Made by a program: the position numbers and the translations under genes | DNA from: Lepidurus packardi | Lineage: Eukaryota; Arthropoda; Branchiopoda; Notostraca; Triopsidae | Direction of reading: 5' to 3' | Length of the DNA: 64,000 nucleotides | NCBI GenBank assembly: GCA_023053545.1 | Contig: JAKZAN010000002.1 | Location: forward strand, 6,320,790 to 6,384,789 | Shown: in pieces, positions 48,522-60,990 of the stretch | Layout: the number at the start of each line of letters is the position of its first letter | Numbering within the stretch: position 1 is the first letter of the stretch | The notes under the pieces: model-generated | Told to the model about the DNA's origin: nothing | The model's input: the letters and a program-made list of their open reading frames with translations, nothing else | Databases searched by the model: none

Positions 48522-51500
48522 ATGCCCTCATTAGATTTGGATGCTGCAGTAGTGCGTTCTCAGGATTACATTATGGAAGAAACTGACGATCGATTACGGC
48601 CGCTTTGCCCTGGCACTTCATCAACATCAACAACATCAATGTGTCCGGCATTCGAGAGCATCAGTGCGGACGACTTATGGGCGTCCTTGCACCATAAGGA
48701 CGAGGACGGTCCCGTGGTCGTATTGTTGGACTGCCGCAGTCCCGTCGACTTTGCGGAATGCCATATTCGTCAAGCTGTTCATCTCAGTTTACCTTCGATC
48801 ATGTTACGGCGCCTCGCTGCCGGGAAAGTGACCATCACTTCTGTATTCAAATGCAACGAAGCGAGGGACAAATTAGCCCAAGCTTACAACAATACTCCGG
48901 CCAGCAGTAGATCCACTTTCGTGCTCTGCGCGGGGACGATGACGACGGTTTCAATGACGTCACTGGCGACAGCGTCTTCGTCTTCGGCCGAAGCTGCTGG
49001 GGAAGATCGGTACTTCCACCAACAACAACAATGCCAATGGAGCAGTTTGGAGCTCATGTCCGTATTGTACAAGACTTTAATGCAGGATGGATGCCATGTG
49101 GCTTGCCTCCAAGGTAAAAATCCCTTCTTCTCTTTGGATAGTTTTGGATAGTTCCAAAAAGCTTACAACTTCCTTGATAACAATGGCCGGGGCCGACTCC
49201 TTCTTGGCGAAGGTTTTTACTCCTGGGGCCCTTTTAGGTTGCTGGTTTTCAGCTTTGACCCAGACACGACCAAGAGCTCTCTGCATGTTATTAAGAATAT
49301 AGGACAAGGCAGGTAGTAGTCGTAGTCATCTTCTCTTTTCCTTTTCCTTCCCCAACCTCCCCCCCCCCCCCCCCCTTACCCATTCTCTCCTTTCTTATGT
49401 GTGAATTCAGGCACCAGAAGAATGGCCTTCGTTTCTTTTCGTGCGTTCCTTCATGGTTAATTTTCAAGAGTCCCCCAAGCACAACGCCAACAATGAATCT
49501 CCCACATATGGACGAGTTTACCAGCCCAAGGAGAAAGAAACCGGACAGGTTCTCTGAAAACGCGCAATTAGCCAATTGCGACCTTAGCTTTTCGAAAAAA
49601 AGGAGTCGAATGTTCTTGGATCTTTAACAACATAGACTAAAAGAGGCGGGAAGACTACACGAAAAGGAGCCTGTATATACGGATGACAGTAACAAGGGCA
49701 TCAAGTCCAAGGTAAAAAAAAATCAAAGAAGAAACAAGGAAAAAAGTTTTGCGTCAGCTTGGGCTGTTTGGAAATGCGAACGGAAGTCATTCCTCCCCTC
49801 TAACGACCACATGCTTCTCCTTTTAACGTGGCTTTCTGGCTTCTGGGGGCTGCTTTTAAGAGAGCCTGTCCCTACCCCCAAAAGTTTGTGTGCCCGTTGC
49901 CGGCCACTGAATCAAAATGACTTTCCCAGACCCTTTTTTTCCTTTACATTTTGGGACGCAACGTAAACGCAGAAAGGAACGGTCAACGGAAAAACCTGTC
50001 TTTCCCACACTAATCCTCAACATGATACGACACTGACACAAAACCGGACCCATCCTGCAATCCTTACAAACACAACTCGCGCACGTGATTTATCGCTACC
50101 TTTAAGAATTCAAGGAGCCACGGATTTCAAATTTGAAATTAGCGTCGGACTCGCGAAGACGCGTTTAAGAGAGCTGCGAAGGTTCCTAATAGCACAGGTC
50201 TTTAACAATGAATTCCAGAAGGCATTTCCAAAAGAATGTATTGTGACAGTTGGGAGGGGAAGGAAAGCGAACAACAATGAATATCAAACATGAGGCTAAA
50301 TGGCTCCGCGTGCTTGAAAATCCCCTGCAACGTATAAGATGCGACATACCCGATTATCTATAAAAACAAATACCGGCTGCGGGACGTCATTAAGAAGACT
50401 TTGCAATCTGAATGTGACGCAAGGGAACCTAAAACTCCATATTTCTTTTTAATGGGCTAAGACTGCTCCTTTTTCATTCCTTTTAGGTACGTACCATTAT
50501 CTGCATTGCACGTGGACACGAGGAGACAAAGGACAAGGTTGCGACATAGATATCAGTCTGGAATTTAGCGAAGGTCTTAGCTTAGCTTTCGTTTTCTGGA
50601 CAATTTCTGTAACCAGAGTCATAAATCAGACGCATCGATCCTTAAAACCCTTCGCCCATGTACCCTCCCCCCCTAAAAAAGGGAAAAAGAAGCATGGCCA
50701 TCGCCAGAACAAAGTGGATGGACACGAACTGTGCCTGCTACTTCCTCATATATGATCAGTGCTTGATTAAAAAAATTGTTGTCCAGGCTTGACATAGTAA
50801 GAAAATACCGTGGTCACCTACGAAAATCGCCTTCAAATATGCACAATACCATGAAAACAAACAATTGAGATGTACTTCTACATACGTTCAGATAAAGGGG
50901 AATTGGAATCTGAGAATCATTAACACATTAACCCAACCCCCTTTCAACGATGATTTATTTGGGGGTTTTAGTCCGGAGTCCTTTTTTCCATAGAAGTGTT
51001 TTTTGTGCGTTAAAAAGGCACAACCAACAAAGGCAACAATTGCTAAACAGGAGGGACGGTTTCCTTCTCAAGTCTTAACTAAACATCCGTTCCGAAGTAA
51101 GAGTTGGTAGAAAAGGGGGAAGGTATTTCCGTTGCCTTTAAACCCAACCCAAAGAAACGAAGGAGTTCCCCCCAAAGTAAATTACACTATAGTTTTAGAA
51201 AAGAGAATGATGCTAAAATCCCCTTTTTCTTGGAAATTGCTTGTTCTACGTTTTTCCAAAAAAGTTATTTGTTTATTTCTACAAATCGGGCTGCCCATTT
51301 TTTAAACCTTTTCAGGCAGACATAGGGGGCTTTGTTGAAGTTTGGGGAGAGAGAGAAAGAAAAGAAAAGACCCAACTTCCAACTGAAAACGACAATAGGG
51401 GTTCTTCTTGTCTTCTGAAAAGTCAGTATGGTAAAATGGGTAAATAGGCAGTTAAGTTATTTATAGGGACTTGGTGAGCTGTTTCCTTCCTGGCTCGTTT

Positions 51501-54500
51501 TGGGGTCTTCGGTTCGTCTATCTACGCGTGCTAAAGTTAAAACCAAACCTAAGGACTTTTCGGGTGGTAGAAAGCCGTTCGGCCTTGGCATCATCTTTCA
51601 TCAACTACTTCACACAAGACAAGCCATCGTCAACTTGTGAAAACTTATAGAGGCGTCGCACATGCCTTATCTGCCTGCTTATTCATACCACACGAACCAA
51701 ATAATTCAAAGGCATTTCAGGATCCTTGACAGTTGCTTAGTAAAAAAAAAGGATTTTTTTTCATTTTCTTTTGCAAATTGTCAAGAAAATAAAACGAGCC
51801 AAGATCCATGCTTCCCTTCGGCGTTTGTTCATTACCAAAAGAAAAGTTTCTACTCAAACTAGGCAGGGTTTATGGATGAGGAGGAAACGAAGAGCAGGGG
51901 TAAAGGAAACTTTCCCCAAACCTCTACTTTTCAAAAGCCAAAAGGCTTCTAAAGTGCGTTAGGAACTATCAGCAGGAGGCCTGTAATGCCTACTAACGTT
52001 GCTGCCAGCGAAGGACACCGAAAACGCACCCTGAACATTTTTGGAAACCTTGAGTAGAACGAGACATCTTGAATAGTGAAACACAGCGAGAGAGGGATAA
52101 ACGCAGCAAGCTTCCAAGTCCTCTTTCTAAACAAAAAGAAGAGAAGAACAAAATTAAACACAGACTGATTGGCGTAATGGTAAAAATGATAATAGTAATC
52201 CACGCGAGGAAAATGAAATGAGACCAGCAAAACCTTTGGGAAGAAAAGCTCAATCCACGACACTGAAGAATGGTGGGAAGGAGTGCCTGGAAGCTTTGAG
52301 TTTGGGTTTGGCGCCAGAGCCATGCCTATTCTGTCTGGTGTGTCTTCGAAGCCTTAAAGCCCCAGACGTCCTGTACATATTATAATACTACAGAGTTTGA
52401 CTTGACCTACGTTGTAGCGAAGATCGGAGTAAAAGGAAATTAGGTGGGGAACATGTTGTGCCAACGTCAAGGCCGAGCTTGTCTGTTTATTAGATCTACT
52501 CATCCAATTCAAGACTTGCGTGTCGCGGAAGATGATTGTAATCATAGTGGTGGCTTAAGTTTTAATCATCCGTACTACCTGTTTTGATGTATATCGTCAG
52601 GTTGCGATACTAATATATATATGTTATGTTTGTCTTTATCTTGTCTTTTCGTAGGAGGGGTGGAGGAATTTCGTGCCAAATACCCTGAATGGTGTGTGAC
52701 TCGCAAGAACCAGCGAAATAGTGCTTCCCTTGTGGGCAATTTACGATTGGGAGACGTAGGCTCGAGCAGTTCCACTCCCAGCACAGCTAGCCTTGGCAAC
52801 CACCTGAGTACGGCGACGGGCACGTTTCGTACCAGCTCCAGTAGCTCTGGCCCAAGTTTGGGTTCACTGGGATCGCGCTCCGCCTCAGAATCAGAAGACG
52901 AGCACTACTCTGCCTTAGCACCTACGCCTTCTTCTTCTTCGTCGCTGTTCCATTCCCAACTTTCTCCATCCCTTATCCTGCCGTTTCACAGCCCGGATTA
53001 TGAATCCGAGCTAAGCCTAGGACTCAGTGTAGGCCTCAATCTCGGCTATGGCGGGGTCCAGAACCTAATTCCTGAGCAAGACGCAGAGCGAGCCTATCTA
53101 GATCTGGATCCGGATCCCGACCCTGGATTTCCGGTCGAAATTTTGCCCCATCTCTTCTTGGGCAATGCTCAAAACTCGCAGGATCAAGGCGCCCTTCTTC
53201 ACCATCAGATTTTGGTACTTGTAAAACTAATCGGCTTTTTTTTCTTAATATTTCCGAAAACGTTGCCAGTTCCATGTCATTCTTATTTATGTACAAACTT
53301 ATAGAATGTGGTCAACGTAACGCCGGATTTACCTAACGTATTCCAAGAGACAGGAAAGATTCAGTACCTCCAAATCCCCATTACGGATCATCTAAGTCAA
53401 AACTTGGCCAGTCACTTCCCTTCTGCCATTACGTTTATCGGTAAGTTATGTAACCAAGTCTTAAACAAGTCTTGAAACAAAGTCCTAAACTTCTCTTTGA
53501 GAGAACCCTCAAAAACGGAATCTTGACTAACGTTGCCCTTTAGCGTTGATAAGATCAACAACAGCCCACAACCCCGAGTTTGTTCCTTTTTGTAACCTGA
53601 CAAAGGCAAAAAGGCAGGGAGATTAGGGCTGGCATGGAAATTTTGCCATGGAGCAGAGAAACAGGTCGATAAAGATGAATGAGCTATGCTTTGGGGGGTC
53701 CCCTTGCGTTAATTCATGGCCACTTTTTCTGTTACCGTAGCGTTGTGTGTGTCGTTCTGTGTGGCTCTCATTGGCGCAGTCAACTCGCTCTGGCACATTG
53801 CGCATATCACATGCTCAATTGCTCATCCAATGCACGGACCTCCAAAAAAGCCTTTGGTAAGTGTTTCTGGAAGCGGTGGGAAAGTTTGCCTCGCCATCAA
53901 CATCATTAGCACCTGAACTATTATGTAGACTCTCAGGTGTGGGAACCCTTGCCACCGCCCCAAAAACAGTTTCAAAGGGCAAAGGATCGTATAACCTCTA
54001 TATACCGGGACTCGTTAAGGTTATAGGAGCATTCCAGGTCGTTTTTCCCCGCAAGCCTTTTTTTTGCCTACGGAATACAAAATTTTTCACAATCTATAGA
54101 GCGCCACTCATAAGCGTAAATCACCAACAAGGACATTGACTTGGCCAAACTTCGCTCATGGGTTCTTTACTTAACGCGTTTCGTGTCAGGAAACAAGAAA
54201 GTACACTTCAGGAAGAAGTTCTCGAAACTTTACGTAGTATCTTACTCCATCTCCAAACAAGGATGTGCGAGCAGAAGGCGTAACAGTGATTGCAACATGA
54301 TCAACCAAGGATGTTTTTCTTTATTATTATATCTTTAGGGCCTTTTACTTCTTTCCACTTCTACCTTGACCATTACTTATACTGCCAAGAGGCTTTTGGT
54401 TGTAGTTCCCCATCGAATTATTCATGAATGGAGAGAAAAAGTAGTGAGCGCTGTGCCAAGACACTTGTTGACCCTACACAGAGTCACAAGGGATGGCAAT

Positions 54501-56265
54501 CAGCGGCCGATAATTTGGGGTCCAAAGTCTTATCTGGGGCTCAATTTCCCGTCTCGGAAACGGAAACGTAACGCCCCGAGTGCTAAGCGTTTTTTTCGGT
54601 GATTGGCACATCCTGCTTAATATGCAAAAAAATATAAATAAATAAAGTAGGAATAGCACGGGAGCTTTAATTTGGGAGGATTTTTTCTTACCTTCCCCTT
54701 CTTCCTATTAAGCTTTGTTTTTGCTGTTAAAGAAACTAGCTAATTACAATTTGTTGGGATTTAAGCGTATCGCACGTGCGCGTATGATACATATTACATT
54801 GCATGATACACATATTGAAATGAATGATACATGGCTTCAGCCTTATCTTAAATCGGCTTCGACCTTGGTTGGGAAGGTGGGTGTATAAGTTTACTCTTTT
54901 ATAAAACACCCACTTGGGATATTCTCCCTTCCATGTCGTGATGCACGCCCAGCATCTCCGACAAAGAAGAAAGGAAAAGCTCGGTTGGCTGTTTCTTTTT
55001 TTCGGGGGAAGGATGGGGTAGAACGAGGTGGAGGTGATGTACTGGTGGTAGGGTGGGAGTCAATCAATAGTGTCAAGCACATACACGAGGAAAGGTAGCA
55101 AAAGACAGGACAGAAAATATTTTTTTACAAAAAGTAGTCCCTGACCTTGCATTTAACTAAGTATAACAAACACAGATAACGTAGAATCGCAGACCGGAGT
55201 TTAGTGGAAAAGAGACACGGGGGGGAGGAGCGTTAAAGATTGTCGAGACGACGGAGCATATATTCCCCAAAAAATTGACCTTGCACAGGGGATCGGTTTA
55301 TAAAGGGACCGGAGGCCTAAATCAAAGTTTATGGTTTGGATGAGCGTATCTAAAAGGGTTTTTTCATTCTCCAAAGAAGGTAAACTGAACCTTGAGCTTC
55401 AAAAATTCCAAAATAATGCGTTTTTTGTTGCTGTTTTTCTTACCCCTCAGAAGGCTGGTTGGGATATCAAATCTTGTACCGTTAATGCGATATTTCTCCC
55501 TAAATAAAAGAAAAAAAGAGTCACAAATGTGGGGCAATTCATTAAGGAATTGTTGAACTGTTGGTCAAGCACACTACACTAGCGAATTAACTAATGATTC
55601 ACTTTTATTGTTATTTCCCCACAGAGGAAGCTCGCGAACGCGAAGAAGGTGTGTTGGTGCATTGTGTAGGCGGAATCTCGCGCTCAGTGACTATAACGGT
55701 AGCCTATCTCATGTACAAACTTTCTATGAACCTCAACGACGCTTACGATTTCGTGCGGCGCCGAAAAGCCAATATTTCCCCCAATTTTAACTTCATGGGT
55801 CAGCTCTTGGACTTTGAACGGCAGCTGACCACTCGGGCGCCGTGTACGTGTGGCGCCACCTCTTCCGCCAACAACAGCCTGAACGAACATCAGGAACAAG
55901 ACGAGCCCTCCTCGTTGACGTTGACGACGACGACAACCTTAAGTAGCAGTCACCATGCCACGTTGGACATGGATTCCGCCTTGCCGTCCTCCGTCTCCCT
56001 GTCACCTTGCTCTACTTCCTCGCCCACGCCTCCGTCCTCGAGTAATTCTTCTGCGTCCACCTCATCCGCCGCGTCCCCATCCTTCAAAATCCCAGAGGAG
56101 GATCAACATCATGTGCGGAGCACTAGAAAACTCAACAAGGGCGCCAACAATAGCGGAGGAACTACTCGCAATTTGCATAAACGATTACGAGCTATGGCTT
56201 GCCAATGTCAGGCAGCCCAGTGCCACTTTTCCAGTCCTGTAAACTACCATACGGAATCCACTTAA
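48522..56265 (+). CDS. Dual-specificity MAP-kinase phosphatase, DUSP6/7/9 (MKP-3) type
   Basis: Exons: 48522-49113, 52655-53214, 53305-53440, 55625-56265; 642 residues. The N-terminal rhodanese-like domain (residues about 50-205) has LLDCRSP and the kinase-interaction motif [10 protein letters not shown] (Arg96, Arg97), as in ERK-specific MKPs. A disordered Ser-rich linker of about 130 residues follows. The phosphatase domain (about 357-505) has the catalytic loop HCVGGISRS (Cys443, Arg449), general-acid Asp412 (ITDHLSQN) and [15 protein letters not shown]. The C-terminal tail is Ser/Thr-rich. It should remove phosphate from Thr and Tyr of ERK in the cytoplasm and limit RTK/Ras signalling. 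The start at 48522 is preferred, but an in-frame ATG at 48444 also exists. Introns 1 (3.5 kb) and 3 (2.2 kb) are long for this window. Orthology to Drosophila Mkp3 is likely but not proved. Confidence 0.95.
49359..49375 (+). repeat. Poly-C tract in phosphatase intron 1
   Basis: Seventeen C in a row within a pyrimidine-rich stretch (about 49325-49395). Confidence 0.9.
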
Positions 56266-57853
56266 AACAAATATCACTCATCTCCCCCCAAATTTTGAAT
56301 CATCCGCCAGGGTACAAACAGCTTAAGCATCTTTGTAAATAACCATTTTTAGAAAAAAGAAAAACATTAGTTCATTAATTGTCGACCATGTGAAAACTGT
56401 ATATTTCCAAATCCAATTTTAACAGAAATTTCCGGAATTCAGTTTTCAATTCCTGGTTTGTGTCACCAGCCCCTTCCCCTCCTCCCCCCCAAAGTGGCCA
56501 ATCTAATATGCTTAGGAAAGTGCCTTTTTCTTAAATGTTAATGTCTGATGTCGCCCAGTTTTATTTCATATTCACTCTAAATTTATGTTTCCTCCAAAAT
56601 GTCGAGATTATTTTTTAAATGACCATGCTCTTTTTAAACATGGCAATAGATCAGGGACAACAAAAAATAATAAAACAGCAACAGAAGAACTTAATTCAAT
56701 TCCAGATTTTTGGGAAATCTTTTCACTAAAAAAAATACAAAAGAAATATTTACGATTTTTTCAGAAAACAAGAAACAAAGAGCTCAAGACCTCCTAAAGT
56801 CCCTTTTTTACGATTACTTACGTTACATATTTTCACGCCATAAAGAAACATGGAAAAAGTTTTGCATGTGACCATATGAGAGCAACACTTTTCTTGCTCT
56901 AAGACTGGGCTAGTCAAGTGCCTTTTTTAAAATGTTGCGTGTTCGCGTATGTTACAATTTTGTATACCAGAACAAAAGATTTATGATTTAAATTATTCTA
57001 CTCTCCACATGTTTTAAAACATCCTCCCTCAAATTCTTGTTTTTCTTTTACTTGTAAATGTACAAATTTCCGTGCACACATACACAAGACAGTATTTTTG
57101 GAAGAATACCCCAAAACGAGCGAGTACCAACCAGCCAAAGAGCTCACTCTTCCTGGATTGTTGTTAGCGATGACTTGATTGGATGTCCGACATAGATACC
57201 CCAAGTAAAAACTACCAAAATTCAATCAAGAAGCCCATTCTTGTTTTCGATTCGCAAATCCTCTACTTGACAATAATAAACGATTCCAAACTAAATACAA
57301 GGGATTTTTTTGAAGACATCTAAACCAAAAAACGGTTGGTTTGTTTTATTACCATAATAAAATGAATAAATTCCGACACTTTTTTTTGCTAGAAAAGAAA
57401 TCGGAACGATGTAATAAACTAAAAAATTATGGACCTCGTAACAAAATTTCAAAAGTATACTTTAAAAAAGCAAGTTTTATCGACATATGGAACGAATTAT
57501 CACCGCTGCCGGGCTTAAAGGTGAGTGTAAAAAGTTGCATGCATTTCTTGGGAGAAAAAAAGCTGCAACTTTTCACCAACACAAAGAGGACCTAAGTTAA
57601 ACGAGCTTTTCAAGGGGATTTTGGCAACGCAAAAAAGTACAATTTCCTTTTTCTGTAATTACAAATGAGATATGCGCGTTTGGAGACGCCAAGCAACACA
57701 CAGCATCCTGGTCTCTGACTCGCACCTGTGCTTTTTCTTGCTTCCCCCCAATATTTTTCTTCCTGGTTAACGTTACAGAGCAACGATGATAACGCGTTTA
57801 CATGCTTCGTGTAGCCCAAACCGAACGTAAGCATCCATTGAAAACGGCAATTA
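56266..57853. other. Intergenic between convergent phosphatase and Arl8 genes
   Basis: Strongly AT-rich 3' flanks of two convergent genes. No exon-like frame and no RNA gene were recognised. Confidence 0.5.
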
Positions 57854-58749
57854 CTAGTGACTACCACTCTTGGAATGTGCAATGAGCCACTGTAAGGTGA
57901 TGTCGATGTTATCCTTTTCTTTGCAAGAAATAGAATAACAGCAAATCTCTCGATCCTGAATGGCAGACAAGTTCCTACAAAAATACGCCCACAAGGAATA
58001 CAAGATTAGCTTAACGGATTTTTTGAGCAGCATAGAATCTTACATTCGTTCAATTAAACCGTGCTCGTCAAGTGCGTTGGGTAGGTCACGTTTGTTGCCC
58101 AGAACCAACACTGGGATCCCAGCTAATTGTGGTTTGTCCAATAAATGGTGAAGTTCATTACGTGAAGCTTCAATTTTTTCGTGGTCCGCTGCGTCAACCA
58201 TATAACTATTAACAAAAGGGGAAAAGCAAGGCTAAGTATGTTAATCATCTCCAATTAAATTTACATGGATTTACCAAACAATAAAAAAGGTGAGGAAGGA
58301 CTTACATGATGGCATTGACTCCTCGACAATATCGCTCCCACATGGAACGAAATCGTGGTTGACCACCGATATCCCACAGTTTAATGGTCACGTTGCCTTT
58401 TGTAATTTTACGCATGTTGAAACCTACTGTAGGAATCATATCTTCGCTGAACTGGCCAGACTAATGAAACGTCAAGGAAACTTTTAAATGATTTCTAAAA
58501 ACTAATTGTAAATTATAAACTTCAACGATTCGATTCAGTTTTTTTCTCAACCACATCAGATAACATATAAAAGGTGTTTACATAATTAAAGGCCCAGTTT
58601 TTTAGTAGGAAAGACAAGAAACTTACTGCTATAACATTGACGAAAGTGGTTTTTCCTGAGTACTGCAACCCAACCAAAGTCAGCTCCATTTCCTCTTTCC
58701 AAAAAAGGCTTTTAAACCAATCCAGAATACGATTGATTAATGCTAACAT
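57854..58749 (-). CDS. Arl8: ADP-ribosylation factor-like protein 8 (Arl8 GTPase)
   Basis: Minus-strand exons: 58749-58627, 58460-58306, 58205-58044, 57974-57854; 561 nt, 186 residues, the usual Arl8 length. The N-terminus [20 protein letters not shown] is the Arl8 amphipathic helix, which lacks the Gly2 myristoylation site of Arfs and is N-acetylated in relatives. GTPase motifs: GLQYSGKT (P-loop), IPTVGFNM (switch I), [10 protein letters not shown] (switch II), NKRD, SCKEKDN. Arl8 sits on lysosomes and, through kinesin adaptors and HOPS, drives their outward transport and fusion; in neurons it moves synaptic-vesicle precursors. The last residues KSGSH differ from most relatives, which is minor. 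It shares a 780-bp upstream region with the divergent gene at 59530. Confidence 0.96.
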
Positions 58750-58997
58750 TATGATAAATTCGCTACTTTACAATGAGTCACTATTTATCGTGGGTCTATA
58801 CCCTTCAGCAGCTACGCTAAGGGTCCCTCCTCCTAGGAGCTTTTAAGCAGTGAACTGCGATTGCTGTCGTTTGGTTATGTGGGCGACTTGAACCCTGATT
58901 GGGACACCTGACACCGAAGCCTGAAACATGTGGATCATGCTAGCGAAGGCGCCGAAATATGGATTATATAAAAGAGAGACGTTTATTTCAATCAATA

Positions 58998-59069
58998 GGG
59001 CCTGTAGCTCAGGTGGAAGCATTTACTTAGCATGCGAGAGGTACGGAAATCGGTATTCCGCAGGTCGCA
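58998..59069 (+). tRNA. Degenerate tRNA-Ala(AGC)-like sequence, probably a pseudogene or SINE relic
   Basis: 72 bases with tRNA-Ala layout: TAGCTCAGGTGG as A-box/D-arm, TTAGCAT around an AGC anticodon, GCGAGAGGTAC and a fully paired T-stem (CGGAA/TTCCG). The acceptor stem pairs six of seven (one G-T), but the outermost pair is G-G. The D-stem has one mismatch, and the anticodon stem is weak with one mismatch and two G-T pairs. These faults suggest loss of function. It lies between the divergent Arl8 and membrane-protein genes. Confidence 0.6.
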
Positions 59070-59529
59070 CGTTGAAATTTTTGCCTGTCTCATATTGGCT
59101 AATCTTAGGATTCAAAAGATTCCAGTTACCCAATAGATGATCTTTAGCTTCCATAGAAAATAGAGCAACTTTGGACAATTAAAAAATTCATAGAAATTTA
59201 ATTTAAGTTCAGATTCAAGGAAAAACTGGTGGACCCTAAGGTTAACGTTAGTATCGAGGGACATGATAATTTTACTATTTATGTTAATTAATTTAACTCT
59301 TACATTGATTTATTGGTTGAACAGAAAATTGATTGATTTTCGACCATTCTGAAGTTGTTCGTGATTCAGAGTTAGCCCTGCCCGCGTGCCCGGGAACTCA
59401 TCATCAGGGTCGTTCCTGTCTTGATCGTGGGCGTTTGTTTGGTTTTGAAGACTTTGCTCGGCCGGCATGGCGTGTAATCAGTAAGGAAATCTTTAGTGTT
59501 ATTTATGTGCAAAATCAAGACTTAGTGCA
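59070..59529. other. Divergent promoter region
   Basis: Lies between the tRNA-like sequence and the membrane-protein gene. It includes a GC-richer block (about 59360-59480) and a possible 5' untranslated exon. A minus-strand frame of 52 codons (59468-59310) is noted in the findings. Confidence 0.4.
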
Positions 59530-60732
59530 ATGATGCACTTGCTATTTCTTAGTACATTCTTTTTACTAGGTAAGCTGTAGATTATTCTTTACTTGGAAAC
59601 CCCTAATTGATATTTTTGGAGGAAAGTAGAAGTTTACACGACAAACATATCAACAAGTTGCAATTTTGCCGGGTTCATTGCCACCTGTCCCATATACATA
59701 GACAACATACTTATTGACACAACTGCTCTTATAAACAACTGCCATACCCCTATGGAGATAACATTTATACTGGAGGTAACGGCTTAAAAATTGAAATTAG
59801 ATGATGCAAATTTGGATCAAATTTTTTAATGAGAGCTCAGTATTGAAATTAACTACGATCATACGTTAAAACATATTCCTTCTTTCTCTCTTATGAAAGT
59901 CAAAGCACGTAAATATATCGTGGCCCACATGGCAGTATACTTTTCTCACTTCGAATCCTGTTGAACGGTTGAAACTGCCTAACATTGGTACAATTTCCGA
60001 AGTCCTTTTTGACATAAATCTCTCGCAATTGGAGCGAAGGGGTTCACTGACGACCTTTCATATCGAGGTATATATATAAACACATATGATCATCTTACAC
60101 AGGAGCTCTGTTTCAAGAAGGATAATCTAAAAAGTAATTCGTAAAAAAGGTTCAGTATATAGGCCCCCGTAATAAGAACTTGGCTACGTTCTTAAAAACC
60201 ACAGTTTCGCTAGCTAGTCGAGGAGACTGCGTACGAGACAAGAAATTGCTCATCCTAGAGATAGCTCTGGGTAATATTTCCTCGGTTTTACCTTTTTGTC
60301 AACCAACTCAGCGCTAAATTAATTACGGTCCGACTAGGTACCATTTTGTTCGCCATAGCTTTTTCCGTGATGTCCGCCGCGGCAGCTTGCTTATATAAAC
60401 GGTATCTTGATAAGAAAAAAGATCCTTTGCTCGAAAACATGGAAACCCAAGCTGTAGAGGTTTGTTTAATAACATCAGCTTTACGTGAAGAAAATGATTC
60501 ACTAAAAGTATAAGTAATTCACGGATAGGTCCCAAAGTCCAGCCATCGAATTAGCAATCTAGCGAAACGCAAACGAAAACTGGCTGAAGCTTTGCAAGCG
60601 CATTATCGCTCGAGACCTCCTCCCAGACAAATTCTTAATGAAACCCCCGTTTGTGACAATCATGACGGCCCTACTATCATGATTAGCACCAGTAGCGGTT
60701 TACAGCCCGATCATTCCAACGACTTAAAGTAA
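59530..60732 (+). CDS. Small type I single-pass membrane protein, family unknown
   Basis: Reconstructed exons: 59530-59569, 59630-59775, 59900-60067, 60150-60270 (or from 60156), 60338-60459, 60529-60732; 801 nt, 266 residues, phases all consistent. It begins with a short signal peptide (MMHLLFLSTFFLL). The ectodomain of about 145 residues has four Cys (about 24, 33, 51, 145), N-glycosylation sequons NIS at 19 and 67, beta-rich segments and an RGD at 142-144. One membrane span (TILFAIAFSVMSAAAACLY, about 160-178) is followed by a basic stop-transfer stretch (KRYLDKKK) and a cytoplasmic tail of about 85 residues with AKRKRKLAEA and PPPRQI. No family was recognised. Introns of 60-125 bp fit the gene style here. 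Acceptors of exons 3 and 4 are weak, so those borders may shift by a few codons. Converges with argininosuccinate synthase. Confidence 0.75.
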
Positions 60733-60990
60733 TTAGCGTAAACTGTATTCCAGAATAGGCAAACATTATAAAGTTCTAATTTCGGTTCAGATTTTTCTTA
60801 TCTGCTGAAGCACCCTGAAGCCATGACACGTTCAAACCAGCAACGAATTCCGTCCAGATCTCTTTCACGAAGTATTTCTTTACAGAAATACTTAACAAGC
60901 AGTGCAAATTCATAGTTATGACACCGTACGAGCCTTGTATTTTGATTGTATGAAAGTGTTGTTGTGCAAAAAGAGCTTCCTTATTAGTAC
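60733..60990. other. Short gap between convergent genes
   Basis: Only 258 bp separate the stop of the membrane-protein gene from that of argininosuccinate synthase, so the two 3' untranslated regions probably abut or overlap. Confidence 0.6.

Noticed and set aside
51949-52323. Minus-strand hydrophobic frame of 124 codons inside phosphatase intron 1
   Set aside because: The hydrophobicity comes from pyrimidine-rich intron sequence read antisense; no promoter, no family, no exons.
53990-54030. Possible further end of the TTAA MITE (ATATACCGGGACTCGTTAAGG)
   Set aside because: Too many mismatches to the terminal 23-mer and no partner end.
54770-54840. Repeated ATGATACA motifs suggesting a short tandem array or CRISPR-like spacing
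   Set aside because: Three imperfect copies at uneven spacing in a eukaryotic intron; not an array.
59333-59533. Plus-strand frame of 66 codons before the membrane-protein gene
   Set aside because: The frame runs into the stop next to the ATG of the gene and cannot be joined to it; probably 5' untranslated sequence.
60323-60535. Minus-strand frame of 70 codons over the membrane-protein exons
   Set aside because: Antisense shadow of the transmembrane exon, which is supported by matching splice phases on the plus strand.
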